NCBI GenBank assembly: GCA_944392145.1
Contig: CALXVS010000009.1
Span: 1-50,826 of the forward strand
Direction: 5' to 3'
From: an uncultured Alphaproteobacteria bacterium
GTDB taxonomy: Bacteria; Pseudomonadota; Alphaproteobacteria; CAAHEQ01; UBA3637
Length of the DNA: 50,826 nt
Below, in pieces: positions 14,616-23,715 of this stretch (position 1 is its first letter; each line of letters starts with the position of its first letter). The notes below the pieces were generated by a model. The model searched no databases, was not told where the DNA came from, and worked only from the letters and a program-made list of their open reading frames with translations. Both the position numbers and the translations under genes were made by a program.

Positions 14616-15446
14616 TTATGAGCGTTGATACGCATGACGATAACACCCCTTTAACGTCAGGGCTGTTTGAACCCGCCGCGGCCGTTTAGAGATGATTTGG
14701 GCGGCTGATTGTTCAAAACGTTCTATCTTTTTTTTATCCCACAACAACGGCACCCCAACCGAAAAATCATGAAAGATATCGCAGGAACTCACTTTCCCCA
14801 AATACAGGTTATCGGCAAACAAACTGACAGACCGTTTTGCGGCCTGAACCACCTCTAACCGCACATGGGCAGAGGCAGGTAAAATATCATTGACACCCCG
14901 ACAAGCGGCAATAGATGTGCTGGCCAATAAGTTTTCCCGGAACCCCAACTTGTGCCCACCGGCAGATACGTTATAGGCAGCACTGCCCATTGGCGTGGCC
15001 AATAAATGCCCATCTCCACACACAAAAAACGGCCGCTTATCCCCTTCTATGGAACCGATCAGACGTGCTTGTTGCGGATTATCACCACTGCGCACATAAA
15101 CCTCATTCCAAGCAATTTGTTGAATAATATTACCTTGAATTCCCAACGCCTGCACTTTTAAGGGATACAGCATTATTTCTTGTGCTTCTTCTAAACGTTC
15201 CGACAACCCTTCCGAATTATATTCGTTTTGATAAGCTCCCAAATGCCCCAAATTCATACCGTAAACTTTTTTACCGTATTTAAGCCCCAATCGCAACGCC
15301 GCCAATGTTGTCCCATCTCCGCCCAATGAAATAATCACGTCTGCATTTTTAAGCGGTGCCGCAACCGCCGCATAACGCTTTTTAAGCACCTCTTTTGCCG
15401 CTTTGGCCCCGGGGTTTGTTTCATCAGCATAAAAATAAAGTTTCAA
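14616..15446 (-). CDS. nadK: NAD kinase
   Basis: 276 residues. It phosphorylates NAD to NADP. The GGDGT motif ('VIISLGGDGTTLAALRLG'), 'NEVYVRSG', and 'GDGHLLATPMGSAAYNVSAGG' mark the family. The start is a TTG: AAAGGA lies 5 nt upstream and no in-frame ATG fits. The C-terminal ~40 residues are basic. It is in its own leftward unit, back to back with argS. Confidence 0.9.
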   Translation of the reverse strand: MKLYFYADETNPGAKAAKEVLKKRYAAVAAPLKNADVIISLGGDGTTLAALRLGLKYGKKVYGMNLGHLGAYQNEYNSEGLSERLEEAQEIMLYPLKVQALGIQGNIIQQIAWNEVYVRSGDNPQQARLIGSIEGDKRPFFVCGDGHLLATPMGSAAYNVSAGGHKLGFRENLLASTSIAACRGVNDILPASAHVRLEVVQAAKRSVSLFADNLYLGKVSSCDIFHDFSVGVPLLWDKKKIERFEQSAAQIISKRPRRVQTALTLKGCYRHAYQRS

Positions 15447-15537
15447 AAAAATCCTTTCTTTGTTTTAGGGTTTAATTATACCGCATCTTTGCTTTTTTGT
15501 CAAATGAACCTTTGTCTGACAGTCTTTAAAAAACGCC

Positions 15538-15566
15538 TTGATTCCCGATTCGTTTTCGTTTATGAT
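15538..15566 (+). promoter_or_regulatory. sigma-70 promoter of argS
   Basis: TTGATT (15538-15543), 17 bp, TATGAT (15561-15566), ~40 nt before the argS start codon. Confidence 0.65.
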
Positions 15567-15608
15567 AAAGGCACTTTAAACAAATATCCCTTAAAAAAAG
15601 GAAACGTC

Positions 15609-17372
15609 ATGAATCTACAACATCTTGTCAAATCAAAAGTTGGAGCAGCCTATGCGGCCTGTGGTCTAAACACTGAAAAAACATTGGTTAAAACGTCTGA
15701 TCGTCCGGATATCAGTGATTACCAATCCAACGGGGCACTGGGGCTTGCGAAAGAACTCAAAACAAACCCACGCATTTTGGCCGAACAAATTGCCACCCAA
15801 TTACGTCAAGATGATTTTTTTGATACCGTGACCGTTGACGGCCCGGGTTTTATTAATATGCGTTTAAGCACCCGTGCGCTTACCGAAAACGCCTTTAATA
15901 TTTTGGCAACCGACACGGGCGGATATGAACGTCCGACACCCGTTAAAAAAATTGTGATTGACTACGGCGGACCCAATATTGCCAAAGCATTGCATGTCGG
16001 TCATTTGCGCCCCCATGTTATTGGTGAAGCGATTAAGCGTTTGTGCCGTTTTGCGGGCGATGAAGTCATCGGCGATATCCATTTGGGAGACTGGGGGTTA
16101 CCAATGGGATTGTTGATGGCCGAAATTCAGGAACGGCAACCCGATCTGCCCTATTTTAACACGGCATTTTCGGGCTCATACCCCGACATACCTCCCTTTA
16201 CGGCCAAAGATTTGGAAGTAATGTATCCACTGGCCAGTCAAAAATCAAAGCAGGATGCGGCCTATCTGGCACGCGCCAAAGAATTGACACGCCGGCTTCA
16301 GGCCGGGGATAAGGGTTTAAAAGCTCTGTGGCAGCAATTTATTGGCGTTTCCGTAACCGAGTTAAAAAAACTGTATCACGAATTAGATATTCAGTTTGAC
16401 TTATGGCGCGGTGAAAGCCATGTGAATGACCGGCTAAAAGCCTTGATTGAACGGTTAAAAGCCGACGGCACACTGATTTTAGACGACGGGGCACAAATTA
16501 TCCCCTTGGGTAAAGCCAAAGGGGGCAATGATTTACCACCCCTGATTATGATAAAATCTGATGGAGCGGTCATGTATGGTGCGACGGATTTGGCCACAAT
16601 TGAAGAACGCGTGACAGAATTTAATCCCGATGAAATTTTATATGTCGTTGATGCACGGCAAGGTCTGCATTTTGAACAGGTCTTTTCCGCGGCGGATAAA
16701 CTGGGGCTGTTGCATAAGGCAAAACCCACGCATTTGGGATTTGGGACCATTAATGGCCGTGACAACAAACCGTTTAAAACACGGGACGGTGGCGTTATGA
16801 CGTTGCGCATGCTGATTGATATCGCCAATAAAGCGGCCCTTGATAAAATGAATGCCGGTGAAATGGGGCGTGACCTAAGCGAATCGGAAAAAGAAAACAT
16901 TTCTAAGATCGTCGGCACATCAGCTTTAAAATTCGCCGATTTAATGAATGAACGTACCAAAAATTATATCTTTGATCCCGACAAATTGACATCGGTTGAA
17001 GGGAAAACGGGCCCCTACTTGTTATATGCCATGGTTCGGATGAAATCCTTGCTGGAAAAAAACGGGGCAACTGATGTATTATCATCCGACGATATTCCAA
17101 CTGCCTGTGCACCCGCAGAAAGAGCCCTGTTGCTGCGTTTATATGCCTTGCCGGATAGTGTTCAAACGGCCTATGACAACAAAACACCGCACGTCATATG
17201 CGATTACTTGTTTAAATTGGCTCAAGATTTTAACTTGTTTTATCATGATTGCCCGATTAAAGACACCGATCCGACAACAAAGCACGGGCGACTGGCCTTA
17301 ACAAAATACACATTACATATCGCCCGGTTGATGGCACATATATTGGGATTACACATCCCCCCCAAAATGTAA
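15609..17372 (+). CDS. argS: arginyl-tRNA synthetase
   Basis: 587 residues, a class I synthetase charging tRNA-Arg. It has an N-terminal tRNA-binding domain (1-95), 'GPNIAKALHVGHLRPHVIG' as the HIGH motif, 'RQGLHFEQVF', a KMSKS equivalent 'KPFKTRDGGV', and the all-helical anticodon-binding end with 'KTGPYLLYAMVRMKSLL'. The frame is open upstream to 15489, but the ATG with AAGGAA at 15609 gives the family's N-terminus. It is a single gene downstream of its own promoter. Confidence 0.95.
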   Translation: MNLQHLVKSKVGAAYAACGLNTEKTLVKTSDRPDISDYQSNGALGLAKELKTNPRILAEQIATQLRQDDFFDTVTVDGPGFINMRLSTRALTENAFNILATDTGGYERPTPVKKIVIDYGGPNIAKALHVGHLRPHVIGEAIKRLCRFAGDEVIGDIHLGDWGLPMGLLMAEIQERQPDLPYFNTAFSGSYPDIPPFTAKDLEVMYPLASQKSKQDAAYLARAKELTRRLQAGDKGLKALWQQFIGVSVTELKKLYHELDIQFDLWRGESHVNDRLKALIERLKADGTLILDDGAQIIPLGKAKGGNDLPPLIMIKSDGAVMYGATDLATIEERVTEFNPDEILYVVDARQGLHFEQVFSAADKLGLLHKAKPTHLGFGTINGRDNKPFKTRDGGVMTLRMLIDIANKAALDKMNAGEMGRDLSESEKENISKIVGTSALKFADLMNERTKNYIFDPDKLTSVEGKTGPYLLYAMVRMKSLLEKNGATDVLSSDDIPTACAPAERALLLRLYALPDSVQTAYDNKTPHVICDYLFKLAQDFNLFYHDCPIKDTDPTTKHGRLALTKYTLHIARLMAHILGLHIPPKM

Positions 17373-17378
17373 TCCCGT

Positions 17379-17975
17379 TTAGCGAACAGTTTTAAACCGT
17401 TCCTCAATTGGCAAAAACGATTTCTCCCCGGGTTCAGAAGCCGGCACCCCAAAAGGCATCTGGGCAATCAACCGCCAACTTTCCGGCACCCCGGCCAACC
17501 GACCGGCAAAAGCATCAATCAAGGGATTATAGTGTTGTAGACTGGCTCCCAATCCTTTGCTTTCCAATACCATCCAAACGTTTGATTGCAACATACCGGC
17601 ACCTTGTTCGGCCCAAATGGCAAAATTATCCCGATAAAGCGGATAGCTTTCGGCATAAGAAGCGACAACACGATCATCGTTATAAAACAACACCGTCGCA
17701 TACGCATTTTTAAACGCATCTATTTTTGCCTTTGTTTTTTCAAAGGCTGCTTCCGGGGTCATATCTTTTAAAATACGCAGCGTTTCTTCCCATAAAGCCG
17801 TATGTTTTTGATCCAACAACAATACCATCCGCGCACTTTGCATATTAAATGCCGACGGTGTATACCGTAACGTTTCCTGTAACATCTGTTCCAAAGCTGT
17901 ATCCGGTACCGTCGTTTTATTTGTCAGGTCATAATACGTGCGTCGCGCCCGAATTTCGGATAAAATATCACTCAT
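17379..17975 (-). CDS. nitroreductase family protein
   Basis: 198 residues. 'EIRARRTYYDLTN' is the FMN-binding start, 'YTPSAFNMQSARMVLL' the family's P-S-x-x-N-x-Q motif, and 'GMLQSNVWMVLESKGLGASLQHYNP' the second FMN-contact region. It resembles the small cytoplasmic oxidoreductases of the YdgI/Frm2 type. It probably reduces nitro or quinone compounds with NAD(P)H. There is no signal peptide, unlike the other nitroreductase-like gene. It converges with argS (6 bp apart). Confidence 0.85.
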   Translation of the reverse strand: MSDILSEIRARRTYYDLTNKTTVPDTALEQMLQETLRYTPSAFNMQSARMVLLLDQKHTALWEETLRILKDMTPEAAFEKTKAKIDAFKNAYATVLFYNDDRVVASYAESYPLYRDNFAIWAEQGAGMLQSNVWMVLESKGLGASLQHYNPLIDAFAGRLAGVPESWRLIAQMPFGVPASEPGEKSFLPIEERFKTVR

Positions 17976-18235
17976 TTTCGCTCCTTTTAAAAAAAATTTT
18001 TACTTATTTGCAATATAAGCGCTTTTATCGGTATTTGCAATAAAAAAGCCAAAAAATCAAGGAAAACAGCCATCTTTAAAGAAATAAAAAAAGAACAAAT
18101 CATGTTAGCCCTTTTTGTTTTCAGAACTCATTTAGATAAATAAAAATAAAAAATATATTCTGCTGGATGTTCCTTTTGAAAAAAACACTTTATACTGGTG
18201 AAAATATATTATTCTTTTTTGTATGAGGTGAAATC
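17976..18235. other. divergent intergenic region
   Basis: AT-rich, 260 bp, between the nitroreductase and XRE genes. Two direct copies of TATTTGCAATA lie at 18005-18015 and 18032-18042, 27 bp apart, just upstream of the nitroreductase start; they could be operator sites. A TATACT hexamer at 18190-18195 may be the -10 box of the XRE gene. Confidence 0.4.
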
Positions 18236-18706
18236 GTGAAACGAGAAAAAAAAGGCATTTTTCAAATTGGAACAAAAATCAAAGCACGTCGTAAAGCTTT
18301 GGGTTTAACACAGGAAAAATTAGCTGAATTAATCAATTGCTCCTTTAAAACCATCGGGAATATTGAAAACGATAATACGATTCCCGATACACGTCAGGTT
18401 ATCAATCTGTGTGATATTTTAAACATGTCATTTGATGAACTTTTCAGCGATGTTTTGAAAAAGAAAGACGATAACTTTTCAATGTTATCAGCATCATCTT
18501 TGGCGGCTGCCGATTCGCAGAGCGGCGATGAAGATTTAGAAAACGATGAAGCGCCGTTTTTATTAAACCGCGTGATTGTTAAGCCCAGTCGTTCGGCCAG
18601 TTGTTTGCAGTTACAAGAATACATCGCTGCCCGTTTGGGAATGTTGAATGAACCATCGTTAAAGGCATTAAAGTCATTAATGGATTGTTTCTTGGAAGAT
18701 AAATAA
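18236..18706 (+). CDS. XRE-family transcriptional regulator
   Basis: 156 residues. An HTH_3 domain occupies about 12-68 ('IGTKIKARRKALGLTQEKLAELI', 'FKTIGNIENDNTIPD', 'LCDILNMSFDELF'). The C-terminal half has an acidic linker ('SGDEDLENDE') and a helical end, possibly for dimerisation. The start is GTG, with TGAGGTGA just upstream; an ATG is not available. There is no linked operon, so the target is unknown. It ends at a clear terminator. Confidence 0.85.
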   Translation: MKREKKGIFQIGTKIKARRKALGLTQEKLAELINCSFKTIGNIENDNTIPDTRQVINLCDILNMSFDELFSDVLKKKDDNFSMLSASSLAAADSQSGDEDLENDEAPFLLNRVIVKPSRSASCLQLQEYIAARLGMLNEPSLKALKSLMDCFLEDK

Positions 18707-18727
18707 GCTGTCTTCATCAAACCTTAA

Positions 18728-18770
18728 TAATCCGACGAGTTGAAAGCAACAATTCGTCGGATTTTTATTA
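18728..18770 (+). terminator. terminator of the XRE gene
   Basis: AATCCGACGA and TTCGTCGGATT form a 10-bp stem around a 13-nt loop, followed by a T-rich tail. Confidence 0.8.
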
Positions 18771-18968
18771 AACAAAAAGAAAAGCTACCCCAACAACCAG
18801 CCAAGTATGAATTTTGTTTCTTGTTCTGTTCACATCTTAAAGCAACAAATAAAATAAGATAATATAACTGTTTCTTTGATTATTTCTTTCCAGATATATC
18901 CACATGAAAAGGCAGTTTGTTTTTAATGGATCGTTATCTTATAGAGTTTATAAAGATTTTTCTTTAAC
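18771..18968. other. gene-free AT-rich stretch
   Basis: I see no gene, repeat or structured element in these ~200 bp. Confidence 0.4.
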
Positions 18969-18997
18969 TTGACAAATACTCTAGAAAACCTTACTTT
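18969..18997 (+). promoter_or_regulatory. sigma-70 promoter of the 125-aa gene
   Basis: TTGACA (18969-18974), 17 bp, TACTTT (18992-18997). The start codon at 19023 would be only ~20 nt from the transcription start. Confidence 0.65.
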
Positions 18998-19022
18998 CCC
19001 TAAAAAAAAGAGAGAAAGGGTA

Positions 19023-19400
19023 ATGGCACCTGTTTTAACTTTTGACCAATACGTAACGGCACGGGGGTTCATTCGTTCCCGCGATCGGCGATCAGCGTTT
19101 GCCCAAACAGCACGCAATTTATACAACACCTATCAAACACCCGAAAAGTTGGCGCGTTTATATCGCGAAATTTATTTAAAGGCTGCTGAAATAAACGAAA
19201 TTTACCCTGATTTAGATCAAACAAACCCAACTATCGGGGCCGCTTGTCTGGTTGCCTTATCTTATGCCCACTATCGCAAACGCCTGTGTTGCCCCAAACG
19301 TGCGTTTTTAACCGATATTTGGCTTTATTTAAATGAGTTAGGTGTTCGGCTTTATTTAAAGGGACGTGCGTTTTTACCCAAAAAGGATAAACCGCTTTAA
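19023..19400 (+). CDS. hypothetical helical protein
   Basis: 125 residues from the ATG, with AAAGGG 3 nt upstream. A longer reading from a TTG at 18969 is ruled out, because that TTG is the -35 box. The sequence is helical and basic: 'DQYVTARGFIRSRDRRSAFAQTARNLYNTY', 'LARLYREIYLKAAEINEIYPDL' and 'FLTDIWLYLNELGVRLYLKGRAFLP'. There is no signal peptide. No family is recognised. Confidence 0.55.
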   Translation: MAPVLTFDQYVTARGFIRSRDRRSAFAQTARNLYNTYQTPEKLARLYREIYLKAAEINEIYPDLDQTNPTIGAACLVALSYAHYRKRLCCPKRAFLTDIWLYLNELGVRLYLKGRAFLPKKDKPL

Positions 19401-19439
19401 CAAAAGCCCCCCCCCCGAACAAGGGGGAGGCTTTTGTTA
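19400..19439. terminator. bidirectional terminator containing C10
   Basis: CAAAAGCC and GGCTTTTG flank a C10 run (19407-19416) and a G-rich strand. It separates two convergent genes. The C10 tract is one of three homopolymer runs of at least 10 in the window. Confidence 0.8.
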
Positions 19440-20792
19440 CAAACCTGATTTTGATTGCTCTTTTAAGAAGTTTTCCAACCAATGAATATTATAGGCTCCA
19501 TCAATAAAAGCCGGATCGGCAATAATTTTTTGATGCAACGGAATGGTTGTCTTAATTCCTTCAATCACAAATTCTTCTAATGCCCGCCGCAACCGCATTA
19601 AAACACTGTTGCGTGTCCGACCGTGCACAATTAACTTGGCCACCATTGAATCATAACATGCCGGCACCTTATATCCCCAATACATGCCCGAATCAACGCG
19701 CACGTTCAATCCCCCCGGCACATGCCAACATCCGATTTTTCCGGGACACGGAATAAAGGTTTCCGGATCTTCGGCATTGATCCGGCATTCAATTGCATGG
19801 CCGTTAAAATGAATGGCATCTTGCCCATAACCCAAAGGACACCCGCTGGCCACACGAATTTGTTCGCGCACGATATCAATACCCGTTACCATTTCGGTAA
19901 TAGGATGTTCCACCTGAACCCGTGTGTTCATTTCCAAGAAATAAAACCGGCCATCCTCATACAAAAACTCAATTGTCCCGACACTGGAATACCCCAACTT
20001 TTCCATAGCCGAACGGGCAATTTCACCAATTTGACGCCGTTGGGCAACATTCAATGCCGGTGACGGTGTTTCTTCCAACACTTTTTGATGATTGCGCTGT
20101 AACGAACAATCCCGTTCCCCCAAATGAACGACATTCCCGTAATTATCCGCCAAAATCTGAACTTCAATATGACGCGGTGTTTGCAGGTATTTTTCAATAT
20201 ACACCACATCATTTGCAAAAGAATTTTTCGCCTCGTTTTTGGCTAAAGAAAAGGCCTCTTGCATCTCTTGGGCATTTCGGGCAACTTTCATCCCTTTTCC
20301 GCCACCGCCGGCCGCTGCCTTAACAATGACGGGATATCCGATTTTTTCACCCCAGGCTAATGCTTCTTCAACGCTTTTAACGTCACCTTCGGATCCTTCA
20401 ATCACCGGCAAACCGGATTCTTTGGCTGCCTTTTTGGCACTAACCTTATCGCCCATCAGGCGAATCATCGCCGGCTTGGGACCAATAAAAACCATACCGT
20501 GCGCCTCAACCATCTCGGCAAAATCGGCGTTTTCCGATAAAAAGCCATATCCGGGATGAATTGCATCGGCACCGGTCATTAAAGCGGCCGAAATAATTGC
20601 TGCTTTGTTCAGATAAGAGTCTTTAGCCGGCGCAGGACCGATACATACCGCCTCATCCGCCAACTTAACATGCATCGCATCCGCATCGGCAGTTGAATGG
20701 ACAGCAACCGTTTTGATGCCCATTTCTCGGCAGGCTCTGTGAATCCGTAACGCTATTTCGCCGCGATTCGCGATCAAGACTTTTTCAAACAT
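19437..20792 (-). CDS. accC: acetyl-CoA carboxylase, biotin carboxylase subunit
   Basis: 451 residues, the usual length. It carboxylates biotin on AccB with ATP and bicarbonate in fatty-acid synthesis. 'KVLIANRGEIALRI' starts the N-terminal domain, 'VKAAAGGGGKGMKVA' is the ATP-grasp glycine loop, 'ERDCSLQRNHQKVLEETPSP' and 'FLEMNTRVQVEHPITEMVTG' are active-site blocks. It follows accB by 3 bp and is probably translated with it. Confidence 0.97.
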   Translation of the reverse strand: MFEKVLIANRGEIALRIHRACREMGIKTVAVHSTADADAMHVKLADEAVCIGPAPAKDSYLNKAAIISAALMTGADAIHPGYGFLSENADFAEMVEAHGMVFIGPKPAMIRLMGDKVSAKKAAKESGLPVIEGSEGDVKSVEEALAWGEKIGYPVIVKAAAGGGGKGMKVARNAQEMQEAFSLAKNEAKNSFANDVVYIEKYLQTPRHIEVQILADNYGNVVHLGERDCSLQRNHQKVLEETPSPALNVAQRRQIGEIARSAMEKLGYSSVGTIEFLYEDGRFYFLEMNTRVQVEHPITEMVTGIDIVREQIRVASGCPLGYGQDAIHFNGHAIECRINAEDPETFIPCPGKIGCWHVPGGLNVRVDSGMYWGYKVPACYDSMVAKLIVHGRTRNSVLMRLRRALEEFVIEGIKTTIPLHQKIIADPAFIDGAYNIHWLENFLKEQSKSGL

Positions 20793-20795
20793 GTC

Positions 20796-21239
20796 TTATT
20801 CCACGGTAAACAACGGCTGATCATACTCAACGGGAGATCCCGATTCAACCAAAACTTCCGTAACGGTTCCGGCTTTTGTTGATTTAATGGGATTAAAGGT
20901 TTTCATTGCCTCAACCAAACAAACGGTTTGCCCTACGGACACTTTATCTCCCACCTTAACAAACGGCGGTGTATTGGGGTCTTTTGACAAATAAACAACC
21001 CCCACCATCGGTGAAGTAATCGCTTGTCCTTTTTTCGGTGCGGGTTCAGAAACCTGCGGCTCAACTGCCGGGACGACGGCAACAGGTGCCGCAGCCGATT
21101 GAACGGTAACATTCGTATTGACCGACGGCGCGGCTAAACGAATATAAACACCGTTTGATTCATACTCAATTTCGCTCAACCGATTTTCATGCAAAAGTGC
21201 GGCCAATTCGGCAATCGCCTGTTTTTGTTCGTTTTCCAT
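20796..21239 (-). CDS. accB: acetyl-CoA carboxylase, biotin carboxyl carrier protein
   Basis: 147 residues. The N-terminal helix, an Ala/Pro-rich linker (60-78) and a C-terminal biotinyl domain (80-147) with the biotin-lysine site 'VEAMKTFNPI' are visible. It carries biotin between AccC and the carboxyltransferase. It forms an operon with accC. Confidence 0.96.
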   Translation of the reverse strand: MENEQKQAIAELAALLHENRLSEIEYESNGVYIRLAAPSVNTNVTVQSAAAPVAVVPAVEPQVSEPAPKKGQAITSPMVGVVYLSKDPNTPPFVKVGDKVSVGQTVCLVEAMKTFNPIKSTKAGTVTEVLVESGSPVEYDQPLFTVE

Positions 21240-21277
21240 GTAAAAAAACCTTTCGTTTCATAATTAAACTTGTTTTC

Positions 21278-21306
21278 TTTTTAGCCTATTTCGGGCAAAA
21301 AATCAA
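21278..21306 (-). promoter_or_regulatory. sigma-70 promoter of accB-accC
   Basis: On the minus strand TTGATT (21301-21306), 17 bp, TAAAAA (21278-21283), ~35 nt before accB. Confidence 0.55.
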
Positions 21307-21367
21307 GTGTTAAAAAAGAAACTTTTATGACGCTTTTTTGCACCAATCAAAAACAGAAAATGGTTTC

Positions 21368-23506
21368 TTATTGCACCAGGACACATTTCTCCTCATCACT
21401 AACAATACGTAATCCGGTGCAAGTAAGGCAGGAGTCTTTCTCCTCCTCCGTTATCACATACGGTTCATCTGCTGCGTCACATCTATAGCAGTAATTACCC
21501 GCCCAAAAACGCGATTCAGAACTACAACTCAAACAACTGTTACGTTGATACTCCGTATCAACACGAACCTTTTCCGTCAACGAACAATCATAGCATTTAG
21601 ACCTCGCACTAAATTGATCAGTGCTGCAGCTTTTATTGTCAATATGGCAATAGTTACTGTCAATATAACGATCCGTGCATGCCAAACAATACTCGTGTTC
21701 AACCGTCCCACTGGAAATAGACGGGCCTCCTGCAAAGGCGCAAGGCGCTATAGACCAGTTAACACCGCCTAAATAATAAAATGATTTCCCTTTCGTCGCC
21801 CTACGATTCAAAATACATTTATTATTCCCTGTCACATGGCGTGCATTTGTGCCCGCACAGGCAGCACACAATTCCTTTTCCGCCGTGCTGTCCGTGTAAA
21901 ATGCCGCATTGTCATTCAATGAACACGGATAGCAGCTACCGTCATCCAGCAATACATGTGTCCCTTTGGGGCAATTTTTAATTCGGCAATATGTAACATC
22001 GTTTTCGGTAACTTTTTCCCGACCGCAGGCTGTTGAAGCACACACGTTTTCATTGGCATTCACTTTGATTTTCTTGGCTTCACTGCAGGCATAACAAGCC
22101 CCGTCGGCGCCCATAAACTCATCCGCGTCACAAACGGTTTTGACGCAATAACTGTCCACAACTTTTCGGTTTTTGACACCGTCTGCGTTGACACATAAAG
22201 CGCATATTTCTCCTGACTCTGAACTTGATCTGACATTTAATGCCGATGGTGTGTTGCAAGATGCGGTTGTTATGGTTCCGCCTTGAGTCCAATACCAAAA
22301 CAATCCGTTGGTTCCCGTTGCTTTTCCCTTTGGAACACAGACATTGTCCACGATTTCCCTTTCGTTCGGCGCGGCACAGGCCTGACACGCTTCTTTCGTT
22401 TTGGCATTAGTGAGGTGATTTCCGATGTAAATCGCGCTTGTCAGAGAACAACTGCTGCACCCACCCCATTGTGTGGCAACTTGCTCACCTTGAGTGCATT
22501 GCGTGTCATTGATACAATAGCCATAATTTACATCGTGATGTCGATTCGGGCAGGCATTACAAGAACGTTGTTGGCGTGTGGTGGTAACCGTCACCGCCCG
22601 CGTATCACCACAAGGGATACATCCATATTGCGTTGATTCAAAATACCCCTCATCACAAATGGATTCAATACACGTGTTTTCCTGTTCACTCCAAACATAC
22701 CCCGCGGGACAAAAACATTCGTTTGTGTCCATGTTCAGGTATGTGTTACCACTGCAATGACACGCCAATTCATCTATGTTAAATTCGGCACGCCATCCGC
22801 AATTGGGATTATTTAAATCATTTTTATAAACGAAACCCATATTTGTCAAATTACTGCTTGTATTACATACGGAAAGATCATCGGTATAACGCATATCCTC
22901 ATCCGTTTCATGATCCCCCACAAAAATCGCGATAGGCGTATCATAATCATTTAAAATTTGACGACACAGATCCGCGGGCACGTCAAAAACGTCTATACGG
23001 AAATAATCATTATTTAAAGCGGTGACATAACTATATGTTTCATATCCCATATCTAAATGCGTATCAAAGGCCGTTGGAAGCTCTTCTTCCAAAGCATACG
23101 TTTTACCAGAAGCCGCGATTTGCGCCGAAATATCAACGGCGCGCATATTCAGTTCATTGACAACTTCATTGGCGCGGAACTTCAACAGGGCAAAACGATA
23201 CCCGACCACGGCAGCAATACTTAACACGCCGATAATGGCCAACACCCCCAACATCTCTATCATAGAACGACCTGTTTCGGACAAGAGAGGACGGCGGGCG
23301 GACACGGACAGGGACGGGATGTCACTATCCGCGACACCTCTCCGCCCGGCATGCTTGGCGTTGCGAGCCTCCCGAATAAATGAGAGCGCTTTGCCCGCGC
23401 AAGCGGACAACCAAGTCCATGTCATCCTTGTGCTTGACACGAGGATCCAGGAACATTGATTCCACTTAAAAAAAACACCCTTGTTGAAAAATCCCTTAAA
23501 ATGCAT
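21368..23506 (-). CDS. Cys-rich protein with type IV prepilin-like N-terminus
   Basis: 712 residues. Residues 79-104 are a prepilin signature, G79-R80-S-M-I-E84 followed by 'MLGVLAIIGVLSIAAVVGY': Gly at -1, Glu at +5 and a hydrophobic stem, but Arg at +1 rather than Phe. After a pilin-like region (105-240) come about eight degenerate Cys-rich modules of ~45 residues with C-x2-C pairs, such as 'CIPCGDTRAV', 'CSSCSLTSAI' and 'CYACSEAKKI'. It is probably exported and surface-exposed through a pilin-type route. Residues ~15-75 are unlike a normal leader and encoded by GC-rich repeat DNA. GGGAGG precedes the ATG; the site lies in a leader hairpin (CCTTTAT/ATAAAGG). Confidence 0.75.
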   Translation of the reverse strand: MHFKGFFNKGVFFKWNQCSWILVSSTRMTWTWLSACAGKALSFIREARNAKHAGRRGVADSDIPSLSVSARRPLLSETGRSMIEMLGVLAIIGVLSIAAVVGYRFALLKFRANEVVNELNMRAVDISAQIAASGKTYALEEELPTAFDTHLDMGYETYSYVTALNNDYFRIDVFDVPADLCRQILNDYDTPIAIFVGDHETDEDMRYTDDLSVCNTSSNLTNMGFVYKNDLNNPNCGWRAEFNIDELACHCSGNTYLNMDTNECFCPAGYVWSEQENTCIESICDEGYFESTQYGCIPCGDTRAVTVTTTRQQRSCNACPNRHHDVNYGYCINDTQCTQGEQVATQWGGCSSCSLTSAIYIGNHLTNAKTKEACQACAAPNEREIVDNVCVPKGKATGTNGLFWYWTQGGTITTASCNTPSALNVRSSSESGEICALCVNADGVKNRKVVDSYCVKTVCDADEFMGADGACYACSEAKKIKVNANENVCASTACGREKVTENDVTYCRIKNCPKGTHVLLDDGSCYPCSLNDNAAFYTDSTAEKELCAACAGTNARHVTGNNKCILNRRATKGKSFYYLGGVNWSIAPCAFAGGPSISSGTVEHEYCLACTDRYIDSNYCHIDNKSCSTDQFSARSKCYDCSLTEKVRVDTEYQRNSCLSCSSESRFWAGNYCYRCDAADEPYVITEEEKDSCLTCTGLRIVSDEEKCVLVQ
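23270..23465 (-). repeat. dispersed repeat inside the Cys-rich gene
   Basis: GC-rich DNA encoding residues ~15-78. TGTCATCCTTG...CGAGGATCCAGG at its right end matches TGTCATCTTTG...CGAGGATCCAGG on the minus strand at about 23999-24034. It therefore belongs to a repeat family present more than once in the window. Confidence 0.65.
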
Positions 23507-23548
23507 ATGCTGCCTCCCTTTATAAAAATACCGCCTTTTGTCTTAAAT

Positions 23549-23611
23549 AAAGGATCGTTAGAATGTAACGCTCTTTTGGATTAAGTTAGCATGTTTTAGG
23601 AAGTGTGTCAA
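23549..23611 (-). promoter_or_regulatory. promoter and leader module of the Cys-rich gene (copy 1)
   Basis: On the minus strand: TTGACA (23606-23611), 17 bp ending ATGC, TAACTT (23583-23588), 13 bp, then GTTACATTCTAACGATCC (leader, from 23569). Copy 2 at 35802-35864 has the same spacings and leader. Downstream, CCTTTAT pairs with ATAAAGG of the binding site. Confidence 0.75.
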
Positions 23612-23683
23612 TAAAAAAATAAGTTATTGTAATTCAATAAAAAACATCTATTTTGGAATGGGGTATTTTTTTCTTTTAAAATA

Positions 23684-23715
23684 TGTCTAAAAAAAAGGAT
23701 CCTTTTTTTTAGACA
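23684..23715. repeat. 32-bp perfect palindrome
   Basis: Each arm reads TGTCTAAAAAAAAGGA; the centre is a GGATCC site. It lies ~75 bp upstream of the -35 box of the Cys-rich gene. No gene ends here from the right except remnant repeat DNA, so a terminator role is unclear. Confidence 0.8.

Noticed and set aside
21368-23506. True start of the Cys-rich protein nearer the prepilin signature
   Set aside because: The internal ATG at residue 28 has no properly spaced binding site, while the ATG at 23506 has GGGAGG and the promoter module upstream.
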